In this document: one piece after another, positions 54,032 through 63,236 of the stretch
How positions within the stretch are numbered: the first letter of the stretch is position 1
Layout of the letters: the number at the start of each line of letters is the position of its first letter
Origin: Saprospiraceae bacterium
Lineage (GTDB): Bacteria > Bacteroidota > Bacteroidia > Chitinophagales > Saprospiraceae
DNA: 64,000 nucleotides
Direction: 5' to 3'
Assembly (NCBI GenBank): GCA_019187225.1
Contig: JABAQQ010000002.1
Location: 178,911 to 242,910, forward strand
Notes under the pieces: model-generated
Told to the model about the DNA's origin: nothing
The model's database searches: none
What the model saw: only the letters and a program-made list of their open reading frames with translations
Made by a program: the position numbers and the translations under genes

Positions 54032-54931
54032 TTAATTAAACGGTTTTAGGTCAGAAGTTTTCACACGCTTAAAATAAATGTTATTTAATTTTACTTTGGT
54101 TTCCCATTTCGAAGAATCAATCTGAATTTTAAGATTGAATAATTTTCCTTTAGGTAAAAATGTATCAATTTGAGTAGTTCCTATCAAGATATTGTCCATC
54201 CATATTTCCGAATCAGGTGGTGCAACAATCAATACCTTAATTTTTTGGTTGGATTGCTTTTCGACCTTATGTGGGAGTTTCGTTACTACATTCGGAGAGT
54301 CTGCAGTTGGACTAATATCAATTAACATTGAGTCCGTTCTTGAAGTATTACCAACAGTATTATTTAATACTTGACCTTCAATAACTGGTAGCATTAATTC
54401 ATTAGCAGTTTCGTCAACTGTTTTTTGCTTGATTGTTTTTTTTGTATTTATTTCATCTCCATTTTTAGTTTTTTTCTCCTGATTAGAAATAAGTGTAGAA
54501 TTCGAATCTTTGGGTTCATTTTTTGATTTGTTTTCCATCGGTTGTAGAGAAACAACCACATTACCTTGTTGACTATTATAATGATATTTAAATAAAAAAA
54601 AAGAAATTACTAGAAAAAAAATAAATATAGTAAAATAATTCGTAATTTTCACATTGTTTTTAAATTTTTTATTTTTATTGCCTTTTTCTAACTCATCTAA
54701 TAATTGTAAGATTGATAATCTGATTTTCGCTTTAGAGCTATTTGCTTGTTCAAAACTAATGATATCATTTCTAATCATTCTTTTTATTTCAGTATATTTT
54801 GCGGATTGAAGTATTAAGTCATTAAGCAATTCATTGTCTCCAATGCTTGTTTTCAATTTTTCAATTGCTTCGCTGAGTCTATCATTTTCGACTAAGACTT
54901 TAATTTCGTTATATTTATTTTTTTTATTCAT
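54032..54931 (-). CDS. EAD11-transmembrane-PEGA protein, conflict-system related
   Basis: Start at ATG 54931 (MNKKNKYNEIKVLV); 299 residues. Residues 7-80 match effector-associated domain 11 (EAD11): KYNEIKVLVENDRLSEAIEK, ELLNDLILQSAKYTEIKRMI and RIRLSILQLLDEL with ISFEQAN between, a death-like helical domain used to link parts of Bacteroidota conflict systems. A membrane segment follows (about 97-117), then a low-complexity linker, and a C-terminal PEGA-like domain (IKVLIVAPPDSEIWMDNI). In known systems EAD proteins partner with effectors carrying the same domain; no EAD effector lies in the window. The gene is AT-rich. Confidence 0.7.
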   Translation of the reverse strand: MNKKNKYNEIKVLVENDRLSEAIEKLKTSIGDNELLNDLILQSAKYTEIKRMIRNDIISFEQANSSKAKIRLSILQLLDELEKGNKNKKFKNNVKITNYFTIFIFFLVISFFLFKYHYNSQQGNVVVSLQPMENKSKNEPKDSNSTLISNQEKKTKNGDEINTKKTIKQKTVDETANELMLPVIEGQVLNNTVGNTSRTDSMLIDISPTADSPNVVTKLPHKVEKQSNQKIKVLIVAPPDSEIWMDNILIGTTQIDTFLPKGKLFNLKIQIDSSKWETKVKLNNIYFKRVKTSDLKPFN

Positions 54932-55344
54932 TTTTTTCTTTTTGCGCTGAAACAACTGCCTCCCCCAACCAACGGCCCTCCCAAAACCCAATTGCGTGAT
55001 CACCCCCCTTTTTAGTCACTTAACCCGCATTGCGTCTTTTTACTTGGTCGTTCGTTGCGGGTAAGCGCCCTATACCAACAACGTGCCCCCTGACGATACA
55101 CAACCGGTGTGCAATCATCAGGGGGCGCAATATTCAGTCGGGCGATGTGATCATTGTGGCGTGGGTTGTTTGCGGCAAATATAGGCAGGCAACTTCATTT
55201 TTCAAAGCCTGAAACCGATTTTCAACCTGAAGATCTGTCAGGTACAATTTGGTCGGTTCGCCAGGCAGCAATCCTGCGGAATAAAGCATCCATCGGTATA
55301 CATTTGCCTTTATCCTGATATTGGTTAAGAAACCACCCATATCC
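54932..55344. other. Divergent intergenic region with hairpin
   Basis: No gene is seen. GCCCCCTGACGAT near 55085 pairs with ATCATCAGGGGGC near 55114 (55084-55129), with an inner ACAC...GTGT; it lies before the metallopeptidase gene. It could be a leader structure or an operator. Confidence 0.5.
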
Positions 55345-58300
55345 ATGAAAAGTCCACTGCTCCGTCTTGCCTTCTGTGCCTGCTTCATCGCAACGCTGTC
55401 ACCGCTCTTTTCGCAGCAGCAGGAATTGCCGGGGCTACCCGACGAACGCAGTTTCTGCGCCCAGAAAATCATGTGGGAAGCTGCTCTTCAGCAAAACCCC
55501 TACTTGCGCCGGCAGCATGAAAAAGTGGAGCAAGCGCTGTATGAGCACCTGAGAAAAAAGCAACCGTCGGCTAAGGCACTGCCGCCGGTGTATGTGCTGC
55601 CCGTTGTCGTCCATATCATCCACGACAACGGCCCCGAAAACATTTCGGACGACAGGGTGATACAAGGCATCCAGGATTTGAACGATGCCTTTGCCAATGT
55701 CGGCTACTACGACCCCGCTACGGGCGTGGATACTAAGATACAGTTCTGCCTCGCCCGGCGCGACACACTCGGTAACCTCACCACGGGCATCACCCGCAAC
55801 CAGTCTCCTCTGACCGACATGCTGATGGACGTGGACGACATCACGGTGAAAAACCTCAACCGCTGGGACCCTGCGCAGTACATCAACATCTGGCTGGTGC
55901 GGGAGATCTGCCAAAGTGGCGGCGGCTGCGGTGTGGCGGGCTATGCCTACTTCCCCGGTTCACATGGCAACCCGGAGGACGGCATCATGATGGAAGCCAA
56001 TTTCTTCGGCAGTTCGCCGGGCGCCAGCGGCGTACAGATTCATGAAATGGGCCACTATCTTGGCCTTTACCACACCTTTGAGGGCGGCTGCACCAACAAC
56101 GACTGCCTCGCCGACGGCGACCGGGTCTGCGATACGCCGCCCGACCAGAGCACGGCTGCGGCGCCTTGCGGAACGCCGGTCAACTCTTGCTTCACCGACA
56201 CGGACAGCGGCTTTGCGACGGACCAAAACGACCTCATCGAGGACTACATGGACTACGGCGACTTCGGTTGCTGGTCGGTGTTCACGCAGGGGCAAACAGA
56301 CCGCATGCACTGGCATATCGAAAATGTGCGGTACAGCCTGCTCGAATCGAAAGCCTGCCTCGACCCCTGCACATCGCCTTTAACCGCCATATTTTCAGCG
56401 AGTGCTACAGCCGTGGACGCCGGCACGACCGTCAACTTTGTCAATTCCTCCACCAACGCGACCAGCTTTAACTGGACGCTGGACGGTGCGCCCTTTTCGA
56501 CGCTTGCCAATCCCAGTTATACCTTCAATACGGCAGGCAGCTTCGCGGTGTGCTTAGAGGCGGGCAATGCCGACCCGAACTGCTACAGCCGTCAATGCGT
56601 CAATATCGAGGTGGTGTGCCCGGTAATGCCGGGTTTCACGATGAGTGCCAACCTCCTGCTGCCGGGCCAATCCGTTGTTTTCACGAACACCAGTTCCAAT
56701 GCCTCGACTTACACCTGGCTGCTGAACGGCTCAACCGCCGGCAGCACAACCGACCTCACTGACACGTTCCCCGATTCGGGTCTTCAGACCGTTTGCCTGA
56801 CGGCTTCTAACGGCATTTGCGAGGCGACAAGCTGCCAAAACCTGTTTGTGATGTACGTGTCGGGGACGGGCGGCTGCGATACGTCCTACCTCAAGACCTA
56901 TGGCTCCCCGTTCGCCGACGAGCGTGGCAATGCCCTCCTGGAGATTCCCCAAAGCCTCGGCGGCGGCTTTCTCATCGGCGGCGGCAAGGGCGACAGCGCC
57001 ATGATCACCCGCCTCGACCCCAACGCCAATATCGTCTGGACACGTGCATTCGACCCCACACCTTTCGCTGCCGACTTCATCTGGGCGCTCGGTTTCGACA
57101 GCGACGGCAACGTCATCGGCTCGGGCCAGACCCGCGACGAACCGGATGGCAACGTCGAGTGCTTCATCTTCAAGTACAATATCCCGACCAACAACATCCT
57201 TTGGGTGAACGAACTGGACATCTTTGACCCTGCTGCAGAGATTTACCGCAGCATCTTCGAAAAATCGCCCGGAGGCAACTACATCGTGGCGGGCGACACA
57301 GACCTGGACCCCGGTTTAGCCGCCTCCAATAGCAATGGCTTCCTGCTGGAGGTGAACCGCAACACCGGGGCAAACGTCTGGCAACGCAGCTTCACCCTCG
57401 GCAATGCCGAATCCTTCCAGAAGGCGCTGCTCCACAACGGGGCCATCTATACGACGGGCCGCTATAATTTTGACGCCACCGGCACTGCCCGCTGGCGACC
57501 CGGCCTCACCAAGCTCAACCTGACCGGCGTGCAGCAGTGGTCCAAGCTCTACCTCCGCCCTGTTACGAACACCACCGCAGCCCGCCTCTCTTCCTCCGAT
57601 ATGGTGGCAGACAATGGTCTCGTAGTGCTTGGTCACGGCGACCTCGACGGCACCAGCACCACCGACGTCTCCCTCTTCCTGTTCAAGACCGACAACGACG
57701 GCAACCTGCTCTGGGCGATGAACTACGACATACCCGGCGCCACATCCGAAGTAAGCACGCAACTCATCAGCATACCCGACGGCTACATTTGCCTCGGCTA
57801 CTACACAGCCGGGAGCCAGGATGTGTTTATCTTCAAAACGGACAAACAGGGTCAACTCCTTTGGTCGAAATCCTATGGCAACACTTCTACCGAAGATGCC
57901 TTCGACCTCGTGAATGCCAACGGACAGGTTTACTTTACCGGCAAGACGAAAGCACCGGCGCCAGGCGCCACGTTTGACCTTTTCTTCGCAAACATTGCCG
58001 AAGACGGCGCCGTGTCCGCCTTCGACAGTTGCAACCTGTTCACCGACCTCAATATGACCGCCCAGGCTGTCAGCAATCCTTACAGCGGTCAGCACAACCT
58101 CACCCTGCTGAATCAAACCTGGGGACAATTCCTGACGGACAAGCAGGTGGGCACTACGTTTATCCAGTCCACCACCGTCTGCTTCCAGCCCTGCCTCGAT
58201 TCCTGCGCAGTGATGCCCAATGCGCAGTTTGTCACAGCCAGTGCTGTCTGTCACGGCGACAGCCTCGGGGTGGGCCTCACGGCTTGCAACCTGGGCATCT

Positions 58301-61149
58301 TTGACCTGCCGGCGGGCACGCCCGTCAGTTTTTACCTCGGCGACCCCACGAGCACCGGCACCGCCGTACTCCTCGCCACATTGCCTTTGCCGCATGCGTT
58401 GCCGCGGGATAGTTGCAGCACGTTTTCTTTCATCGTCGCAGCACCGCTCAACGCCCTCATCTTCGTCATGCTCAACGACGACGGCGCCACGCCGCTTCCG
58501 TTTTCCCTCACCGATTTCGATGCCGAAACCGGCGAGTGCGACTATACGAACAATATCGGCAACTTCATACATCCGTTCACGCCGCCCGTGCTCGACCTCG
58601 GCCCGGACGTATTCCTCTGCCAAAACGGCGTGACCGTGCTCGACGCCGGTCCCGGCTTCGCCGGCTATCGCTGGCAGGATGGCAGCACCGAACAAACCCT
58701 GACGGCTTTCGGTCCCGGTATCTACAGCGTCACTGCCACCGATGCCTGTGGCGGCGAACAGATTGACCAGGTACAGGTGACCGTAGACAGCACCACCGTA
58801 CTCGACCTCGGTCCCGATATCCCCGTTTGCGAGGGCAGCAGCGTTCTGTTGGACGTACCCGGTTACGCCACGTACCAGTGGTCGCCACCTGACTTCCTGA
58901 GTTGTGTGGATTGTCCCAATCCCACCGTTACACCTTTAACCGACGTAGCCTATACCCTCGTAGCCACTACTGCCGACGGTTGTATCGGTGTGGCAGCAGT
59001 CCGGATCATCCTCGCCGCATCCAGCGAGTCGTTCGCTGAAGTGCAGCTCTGCGCAGGCGACACAGTCCTCCTCTTCGGAATGCCCGTGACCGCAGCAGGG
59101 ACGTTCCAGCAAACGTTCACAGCGCAAAATGGCTGTGACTCCGTCGTGACCGTAACGGTGGCGGCGCTACCCACCTCTGCCAGCGGCCTGACCCTGTACG
59201 GCTGCCCCGGCAGCACGGTACAGTATGCTTCGCAAACGTTGGCCGTCGGTCAGACGCAGGACTTCAGCTTCCAGAACTACCTCGGCTGCGATTCCGTCGT
59301 GACGGTCACGGTGGAGGCCTGGCCCACTTCGACCGGCAGCGTGACCCTGTACGGCTGTCCCGGCAGCGCAGTGCAGTATGCTTCGCAAACGTTGGCCGTC
59401 GGACAAACGCAGGACTTCATTTTCCAGAACTATCTCGGCTGTGATTCCGTCGTGACGGTCACCGTGGAGGCCTGGCCCACTTCGACTGGCAGCGTGACCC
59501 TGTACGGCTGCCCCGGCAGCACGGTGCAGTATGCTGCGCAAACGTTGACCGTCGGTCAGACGCAGGAGTTCCTTTTCCAGAACTATCTCGGCTGTGATTC
59601 CGTCGTGACGGTCACCGTGGAGGCCTGGCCCACTTCGACCGGCAGCGTGACGTTGTATGGTTGCCCCGGCAGCACAGTGCAGTATGCTTCGCAAAACCTG
59701 ACGGTGGGGCAAACGCAGGACTTCACATTGCAAAACTATCTTGGCTGCGATTCCGTCGTAACGGTCACGGTGGAGGCCTGGCCCACTTCGACCGGCAGCG
59801 TGACCTTGTACGGCTGCCCCGGCAGCGCAGTGCAGTATGCTTCGCAAACGTTGGCCGTCGGGCAGACGCAGGAGTTCCTTTTCCAGAACTATCTCGGCTG
59901 TGATTCCGTCGTGACGGTCACGGTGGAGGCCTGGCCCACTTCGACCGGCAGCGTGACCTTGTACGGCTGCCCCGGCAGCGCAGTGCAGTATGCTTCGCAA
60001 ACGTTGGCTGTGGGGCAAACGCAGGACTTCATTTTCCAGAATTACGTTGGCTGCGATTCGGTGGTGACGGTCACGGTGGAGGCGTTGCCGACCTCGGCGG
60101 GCAACCTTGCACTGTTTGCCTGCCCCGGCGAACCGGTCCTCTTTGGCGGTCAGACCCTCCTGCCCGGCGACACGGTCACCTTTACCTACCAGAATGCCGT
60201 CGGCTGCGATTCGGTCGTAGTGGTGGCCGTTGCGCTGCTGGAGCCTCCCCCTCCTACGTTTGTGGAAGTGACGCTCTGCCCCGGCGACTCGCTTGTTTAC
60301 CCCGTCGAGGTGCTCTACCCCGGAAATATGCGAACCTACACCTTTCCCGCACAGAACGGCTGCGACTCGGTCGTCCACATTTCGGTCGCGGCGCACCCGG
60401 CCATCGCCTTCGGGTTGTTCTCCGAAACGATTTGCCCCGGCATGGCCGACGGTTCTATCGAACTGGACATTACCGCGGGTGACCAACCACTGACCGCTTC
60501 GCTGGATGGAGGAGCTTTTTCCGGCGCCAGCGTTTACGAGGGTCTGTTCGCCGGGACGCATACCGTGCAGGTACGGGATGTACACGGCTGCCTCGCTTCG
60601 CAAAGTATTGATATTCCCGAATTTCCGCCGCTGGTGGTTGCTACGGAGGATTATGTACTGCCCTGTGCCGAGCCTACCGTGAGGCTGCAACCTGCAGTGC
60701 TGTCCCATTCCGGACCTGTGCGTTGGGAGTGGCCCGGCGGCTGGAATAAACCCTGGTTCGATGTCGGGGAAGCGGGGGTGTTCACCGTCCGGATTTCCGA
60801 TGACTGCGCCACGGAGGAGCGAAACATACAGGTGATCTGGGGCGACGATATCGCCGCCGGGCTCATATACGTGCCAAACGTCTTTTCGCCGAATGGCGAT
60901 GGCATAAACGACGAATTTCGGGTGTACCTGGCAGAGGCGGCTGAGGTCTTGAAGTTTGAACTGAGGGTCTTCGACCGCTGGGGGAACCTGCTGTTCATGA
61001 CCCCCGACCCGGAAGCGGGATGGAACGGCATTTTCCGGGAAGAACCGATGGGTCCGGGCGTGATGGCCTGGTACGCGATCGTCAAAATTGCCATCTGCGG
61101 CAGGACATTGGAGGTGTTGCTGAAAGGCGATGTGACGGTGGTGCGGTGA
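55345..61149 (+). CDS. M43-type metallopeptidase with PKD and tandem repeats, T9SS type B sorted
   Basis: ATG 55345 begins the signal peptide; total 1934 residues. Residues 80-340 are an M43 (pappalysin) peptidase with zinc motif HEMGHYLGLYH (HExxHxxGxxH, near 233-243). Then PKD-like domains (SFNWTLDGAPFST; NASTYTWLLNGSTA), a propeller-like region (DPNANIVWTRAFDP; TDNDGNLLWAMNYD) and an Ig/lectin-like section. Six 51-residue repeats (about 1284-1589) follow, with diverged units on both sides. The end is a T9SS type B domain (VFSPNGDGINDEFRV; RVFDRWGNLLF). It likely sits on or leaves the cell surface and cuts proteins. Confidence 0.9.
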   Translation: MKSPLLRLAFCACFIATLSPLFSQQQELPGLPDERSFCAQKIMWEAALQQNPYLRRQHEKVEQALYEHLRKKQPSAKALPPVYVLPVVVHIIHDNGPENISDDRVIQGIQDLNDAFANVGYYDPATGVDTKIQFCLARRDTLGNLTTGITRNQSPLTDMLMDVDDITVKNLNRWDPAQYINIWLVREICQSGGGCGVAGYAYFPGSHGNPEDGIMMEANFFGSSPGASGVQIHEMGHYLGLYHTFEGGCTNNDCLADGDRVCDTPPDQSTAAAPCGTPVNSCFTDTDSGFATDQNDLIEDYMDYGDFGCWSVFTQGQTDRMHWHIENVRYSLLESKACLDPCTSPLTAIFSASATAVDAGTTVNFVNSSTNATSFNWTLDGAPFSTLANPSYTFNTAGSFAVCLEAGNADPNCYSRQCVNIEVVCPVMPGFTMSANLLLPGQSVVFTNTSSNASTYTWLLNGSTAGSTTDLTDTFPDSGLQTVCLTASNGICEATSCQNLFVMYVSGTGGCDTSYLKTYGSPFADERGNALLEIPQSLGGGFLIGGGKGDSAMITRLDPNANIVWTRAFDPTPFAADFIWALGFDSDGNVIGSGQTRDEPDGNVECFIFKYNIPTNNILWVNELDIFDPAAEIYRSIFEKSPGGNYIVAGDTDLDPGLAASNSNGFLLEVNRNTGANVWQRSFTLGNAESFQKALLHNGAIYTTGRYNFDATGTARWRPGLTKLNLTGVQQWSKLYLRPVTNTTAARLSSSDMVADNGLVVLGHGDLDGTSTTDVSLFLFKTDNDGNLLWAMNYDIPGATSEVSTQLISIPDGYICLGYYTAGSQDVFIFKTDKQGQLLWSKSYGNTSTEDAFDLVNANGQVYFTGKTKAPAPGATFDLFFANIAEDGAVSAFDSCNLFTDLNMTAQAVSNPYSGQHNLTLLNQTWGQFLTDKQVGTTFIQSTTVCFQPCLDSCAVMPNAQFVTASAVCHGDSLGVGLTACNLGIFDLPAGTPVSFYLGDPTSTGTAVLLATLPLPHALPRDSCSTFSFIVAAPLNALIFVMLNDDGATPLPFSLTDFDAETGECDYTNNIGNFIHPFTPPVLDLGPDVFLCQNGVTVLDAGPGFAGYRWQDGSTEQTLTAFGPGIYSVTATDACGGEQIDQVQVTVDSTTVLDLGPDIPVCEGSSVLLDVPGYATYQWSPPDFLSCVDCPNPTVTPLTDVAYTLVATTADGCIGVAAVRIILAASSESFAEVQLCAGDTVLLFGMPVTAAGTFQQTFTAQNGCDSVVTVTVAALPTSASGLTLYGCPGSTVQYASQTLAVGQTQDFSFQNYLGCDSVVTVTVEAWPTSTGSVTLYGCPGSAVQYASQTLAVGQTQDFIFQNYLGCDSVVTVTVEAWPTSTGSVTLYGCPGSTVQYAAQTLTVGQTQEFLFQNYLGCDSVVTVTVEAWPTSTGSVTLYGCPGSTVQYASQNLTVGQTQDFTLQNYLGCDSVVTVTVEAWPTSTGSVTLYGCPGSAVQYASQTLAVGQTQEFLFQNYLGCDSVVTVTVEAWPTSTGSVTLYGCPGSAVQYASQTLAVGQTQDFIFQNYVGCDSVVTVTVEALPTSAGNLALFACPGEPVLFGGQTLLPGDTVTFTYQNAVGCDSVVVVAVALLEPPPPTFVEVTLCPGDSLVYPVEVLYPGNMRTYTFPAQNGCDSVVHISVAAHPAIAFGLFSETICPGMADGSIELDITAGDQPLTASLDGGAFSGASVYEGLFAGTHTVQVRDVHGCLASQSIDIPEFPPLVVATEDYVLPCAEPTVRLQPAVLSHSGPVRWEWPGGWNKPWFDVGEAGVFTVRISDDCATEERNIQVIWGDDIAAGLIYVPNVFSPNGDGINDEFRVYLAEAAEVLKFELRVFDRWGNLLFMTPDPEAGWNGIFREEPMGPGVMAWYAIVKIAICGRTLEVLLKGDVTVVR
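59194..60111 (+). repeat. Six tandem 153-bp repeats
   Basis: Each unit encodes 51 residues starting LYGCPGS and containing VGQTQ and LGCDSVVTVTVEAWPTS. Copies differ only at few positions, so they likely arose recently and can recombine. Confidence 0.95.
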
Positions 61150-61293
61150 TTTTAGGGGCGCCACCGCACGCTGGCAACAGTGGAGTGGCAAAAAGACCGA
61201 ATTGTCGGCGGTTTTGTCCGGAGCGGTGGGGTATGGCGTTTTCGTTGGGGGTGCCGGGTGGCGGCGATGGGGCCAGGAAAGAGGCAAATTTAT

Positions 61294-61720
61294 TTATTTC
61301 AACTTCTCTATCGCTTCAATTGACAATCCTGTGATTTCGGATATTAAGTTTGAATCCATGCCCTTGAGCTTCATCTGGAGAGCAATTTCTGCTTTGCCCT
61401 CTGCTTTGCCCTCATCAAAGGAAGTATCCACCACGTTTTTCAAATCGCGATAATATTTCAGGCTCTCCTCATATTTGCTTTTTTCATCGGGCGTAAATTT
61501 GGCGATCTCGGCAGCTTCAAACAATTTCTGAAATACCCTGTCCTGCAACGCCCGTGGCCGGTTTTGCAAATAGGGCAGTTGTTGCAAAACATACATCCAC
61601 TTGTCAAAATTGGTTTGTAGTCCCTCTTCTGCCTTGCAGGTCTTTGTTCGGTTCTGAACCGAACAGCTTTTTGAAACCGAAATCCGTAAACGGGTTAATA
61701 TATTTATCCTGGAGCGCCAT
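61294..61720 (-). pseudogene. PD-(D/E)XK nuclease-family transposase relic with internal deletion
   Basis: ATG 61720 starts MALQDKYINPFTDFGFKKLFG, the conserved front of the PD-(D/E)XK transposase (PF12784-like/Rpn) family. After about 28 residues the frame is lost, and the sequence resumes in another frame with NFDKWMYVLQQLPYLQNRP, VFQKLFEAAEIAKFTPDEK and the C-terminal EGKAEGKAEIALQMKLKGMD. The middle ~150 residues, with the catalytic acids, are missing. A TATTTTTG -7-like element lies on the minus strand (61739-61746). It is a broken gene; the C-terminal part could still be made from another start. Confidence 0.8.
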
Positions 61721-61895
61721 AAAACGATCTTTTGGGAACAAAAATACGAAAGATAGGGATGCTTCGTAAGTGTTCCCACCTAATTTTAAACATATTTTGT
61801 TTTACTACGGGGCGCCAATCCAGATGGTTTCATTTCGAGTGAAAATCTGGCAACAGTGAAAGCAGCGTGAGCCAATCGATGCGTTTCCTGTTTGC

Positions 61896-61961
61896 AGATA
61901 ACTGGTGCGCCCACGACGGGCGGGGCGCATGGCGCGGCTGTACGGTGGCGCGGCGTTATGC
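61896..61961 (+). other. attC-like hairpin 1
   Basis: AGATAAC at 61896-61902 and GTTATGC at 61955-61961 bracket imperfectly paired arms (TGGTGCGCCCACGAC with GGTGGCGCGGC). The layout matches an integron recombination site (R''-L''-L'-R'). No integrase gene is seen. Confidence 0.45.
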
Positions 61962-61992
61962 GGAATTTTTTTAACTGACTAAATTCAAGAAA

Positions 61993-62157
61993 ATGAAGAT
62001 TACATTTTGTGCGCATTGCCAAAGACCACTTTATGTTACAAAAAATATAAGTTTGTTTGGGTTTGACCCAAAAAAGTTTTGCAGAAATAACCGACATTTT
62101 GACGTAGAGGTTAAAGATGTTAAAATAGCAGCGATTATTAAATCAAATCCCGCATAA
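61993..62157 (+). CDS. 54-residue Cys-containing small protein in a cassette-like context
   Basis: ATG 61993 to TAA 62155-62157; too short for usual gene calling. The product is MKITFCAHCQRPLYV..., with CxxC at 6-9 and a further Cys at 30, then CRNNRH, as in a small zinc ribbon. It lies between two attC-like hairpins; the stop codon overlaps the first motif of the second hairpin (GCATAAC), as in integron cassettes. AT-rich against its flanks. Function unknown. Confidence 0.6.
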   Translation: MKITFCAHCQRPLYVTKNISLFGFDPKKFCRNNRHFDVEVKDVKIAAIIKSNPA

Positions 62158-62238
62158 CGGTTGGCTTGCTGCCGTGCCGCCGTGCGTTGGGCTTGTGGCT
62201 GGCTGTTCGGCGGCATGGGCAGCAAGCCGGGGTTATCT
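62152..62238 (-). other. attC-like hairpin 2
   Basis: On the minus strand GATAACC ... GGCTTGCTGCC ... GGCAGCAAGCC ... CGTTATGC, with inner GCCGCC/GGCGGC pairing. The ends are oriented opposite to hairpin 1. The stop codon of the GGDEF gene (TGA, 62238-62240) and of the small gene (TAA, 62155-62157) lie at its two ends. Confidence 0.5.
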
Positions 62239-63179
62239 CATTTCTTTTTTTTCGCAAATTCGGTCATCGCATTAACATAAAGTGGTGTTTTATCGCTAAC
62301 TACAACATCTTTGAACCATTTTACTCTCAACGCACTTTCCTCTCTTTTCGCAATCCGAAAGCATTCTTCTACCCTTGCTAATGCCAAATCTGGTTCATCA
62401 TTTGCGTAAAGCGGTGCGATTCCTGCATGAAATTCAATATCAAATTTTCTTGATATTATCTCTGTTGTTTTTTCGGAAAAGTTTTTCAATTGTCGATGAA
62501 GCCTTGTCAAAAAACCAACAGCCTCATCTTGTACTCCCTTTATTATAATGATAAACTCGTCTCCACCATTATATTTCCTATACACATTCTCGGTCAACGG
62601 TTCATCATTAGAAATGAACTTATTTTTATAAATAGTTTCATTTCTTCTCATGCTGTAATACAACTCTCTCGCTATGGCACGTATCAATTCATCTCCTTTA
62701 AAGTAGCCAAATTCTTTGTTTATTGAGCCAAAATTATCAATATCTATTAGTATTATTTGGTAAATCTCACCTTGTTGAATTGATTCTGTAATCCTTGCAA
62801 CATCAGCCTTGAACATTGTTTGATTAGGTATCCCCGTAATAACATCGGTATGTCTTTCAATGTTAATATCATAAATTAACCTTTTTGAATTATCAAGTAA
62901 CAACTTATTCTTTCGATTATCCTCCTTTTCATTTTTAATCTCTTCTAACAACTTTTTCATTTTTTTATCATAATAGTTTCTAGCGAATAAATAAACGAAA
63001 AATGCAGTAATAGAGATTAAAATTACAGATAATGAGTTAAATGCATTTTCTTGACGAAATAAGTTCTCAATTGATCCTGCGGCAAAAGTTGTCACGATGG
63101 TTATTACCCCTGTAGCAATACCGATTATCAAATTTGCTTTGTCAGCTAATTTCTCAGAAAAAGTTTTTGATTCTACCAT
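62238..63179 (-). CDS. Membrane GGDEF-domain protein
   Basis: A 313-residue protein with two membrane helices (about 16-34 and 47-67) and a C-terminal GGDEF domain. The D-D site is IILIDIDNFGSINKEFG and the signature loop is YNGGDEFIIII, intact. An insertion of about 20 residues separates the two parts (KFISNDEPLTENVYRK). Diguanylate cyclases are unusual in Bacteroidota; an alternative is a nucleotide signal of a defence system. It is AT-rich and co-directional with a two-helix zinc-binding protein upstream. Confidence 0.78.
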   Translation of the reverse strand: MVESKTFSEKLADKANLIIGIATGVITIVTTFAAGSIENLFRQENAFNSLSVILISITAFFVYLFARNYYDKKMKKLLEEIKNEKEDNRKNKLLLDNSKRLIYDINIERHTDVITGIPNQTMFKADVARITESIQQGEIYQIILIDIDNFGSINKEFGYFKGDELIRAIARELYYSMRRNETIYKNKFISNDEPLTENVYRKYNGGDEFIIIIKGVQDEAVGFLTRLHRQLKNFSEKTTEIISRKFDIEFHAGIAPLYANDEPDLALARVEECFRIAKREESALRVKWFKDVVVSDKTPLYVNAMTEFAKKKK

Positions 63180-63236
63180 TATCCGTGATTCTGTTTTCTT
63201 TTACTAACCATTAGGTTTAGCATTGTTTATTCCTGA

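Noticed and set aside
59194-60111. 153-bp tandem repeats as a CRISPR or satellite
   Set aside because: They are in frame within a protein and encode a conserved domain unit.
59167-61287. Long antisense open frame (706 codons) opposite the metallopeptidase repeats
   Set aside because: It mirrors the repeats of the plus-strand gene, has no family motifs, and its composition (H, R, G, A rich) is typical of a shadow frame.
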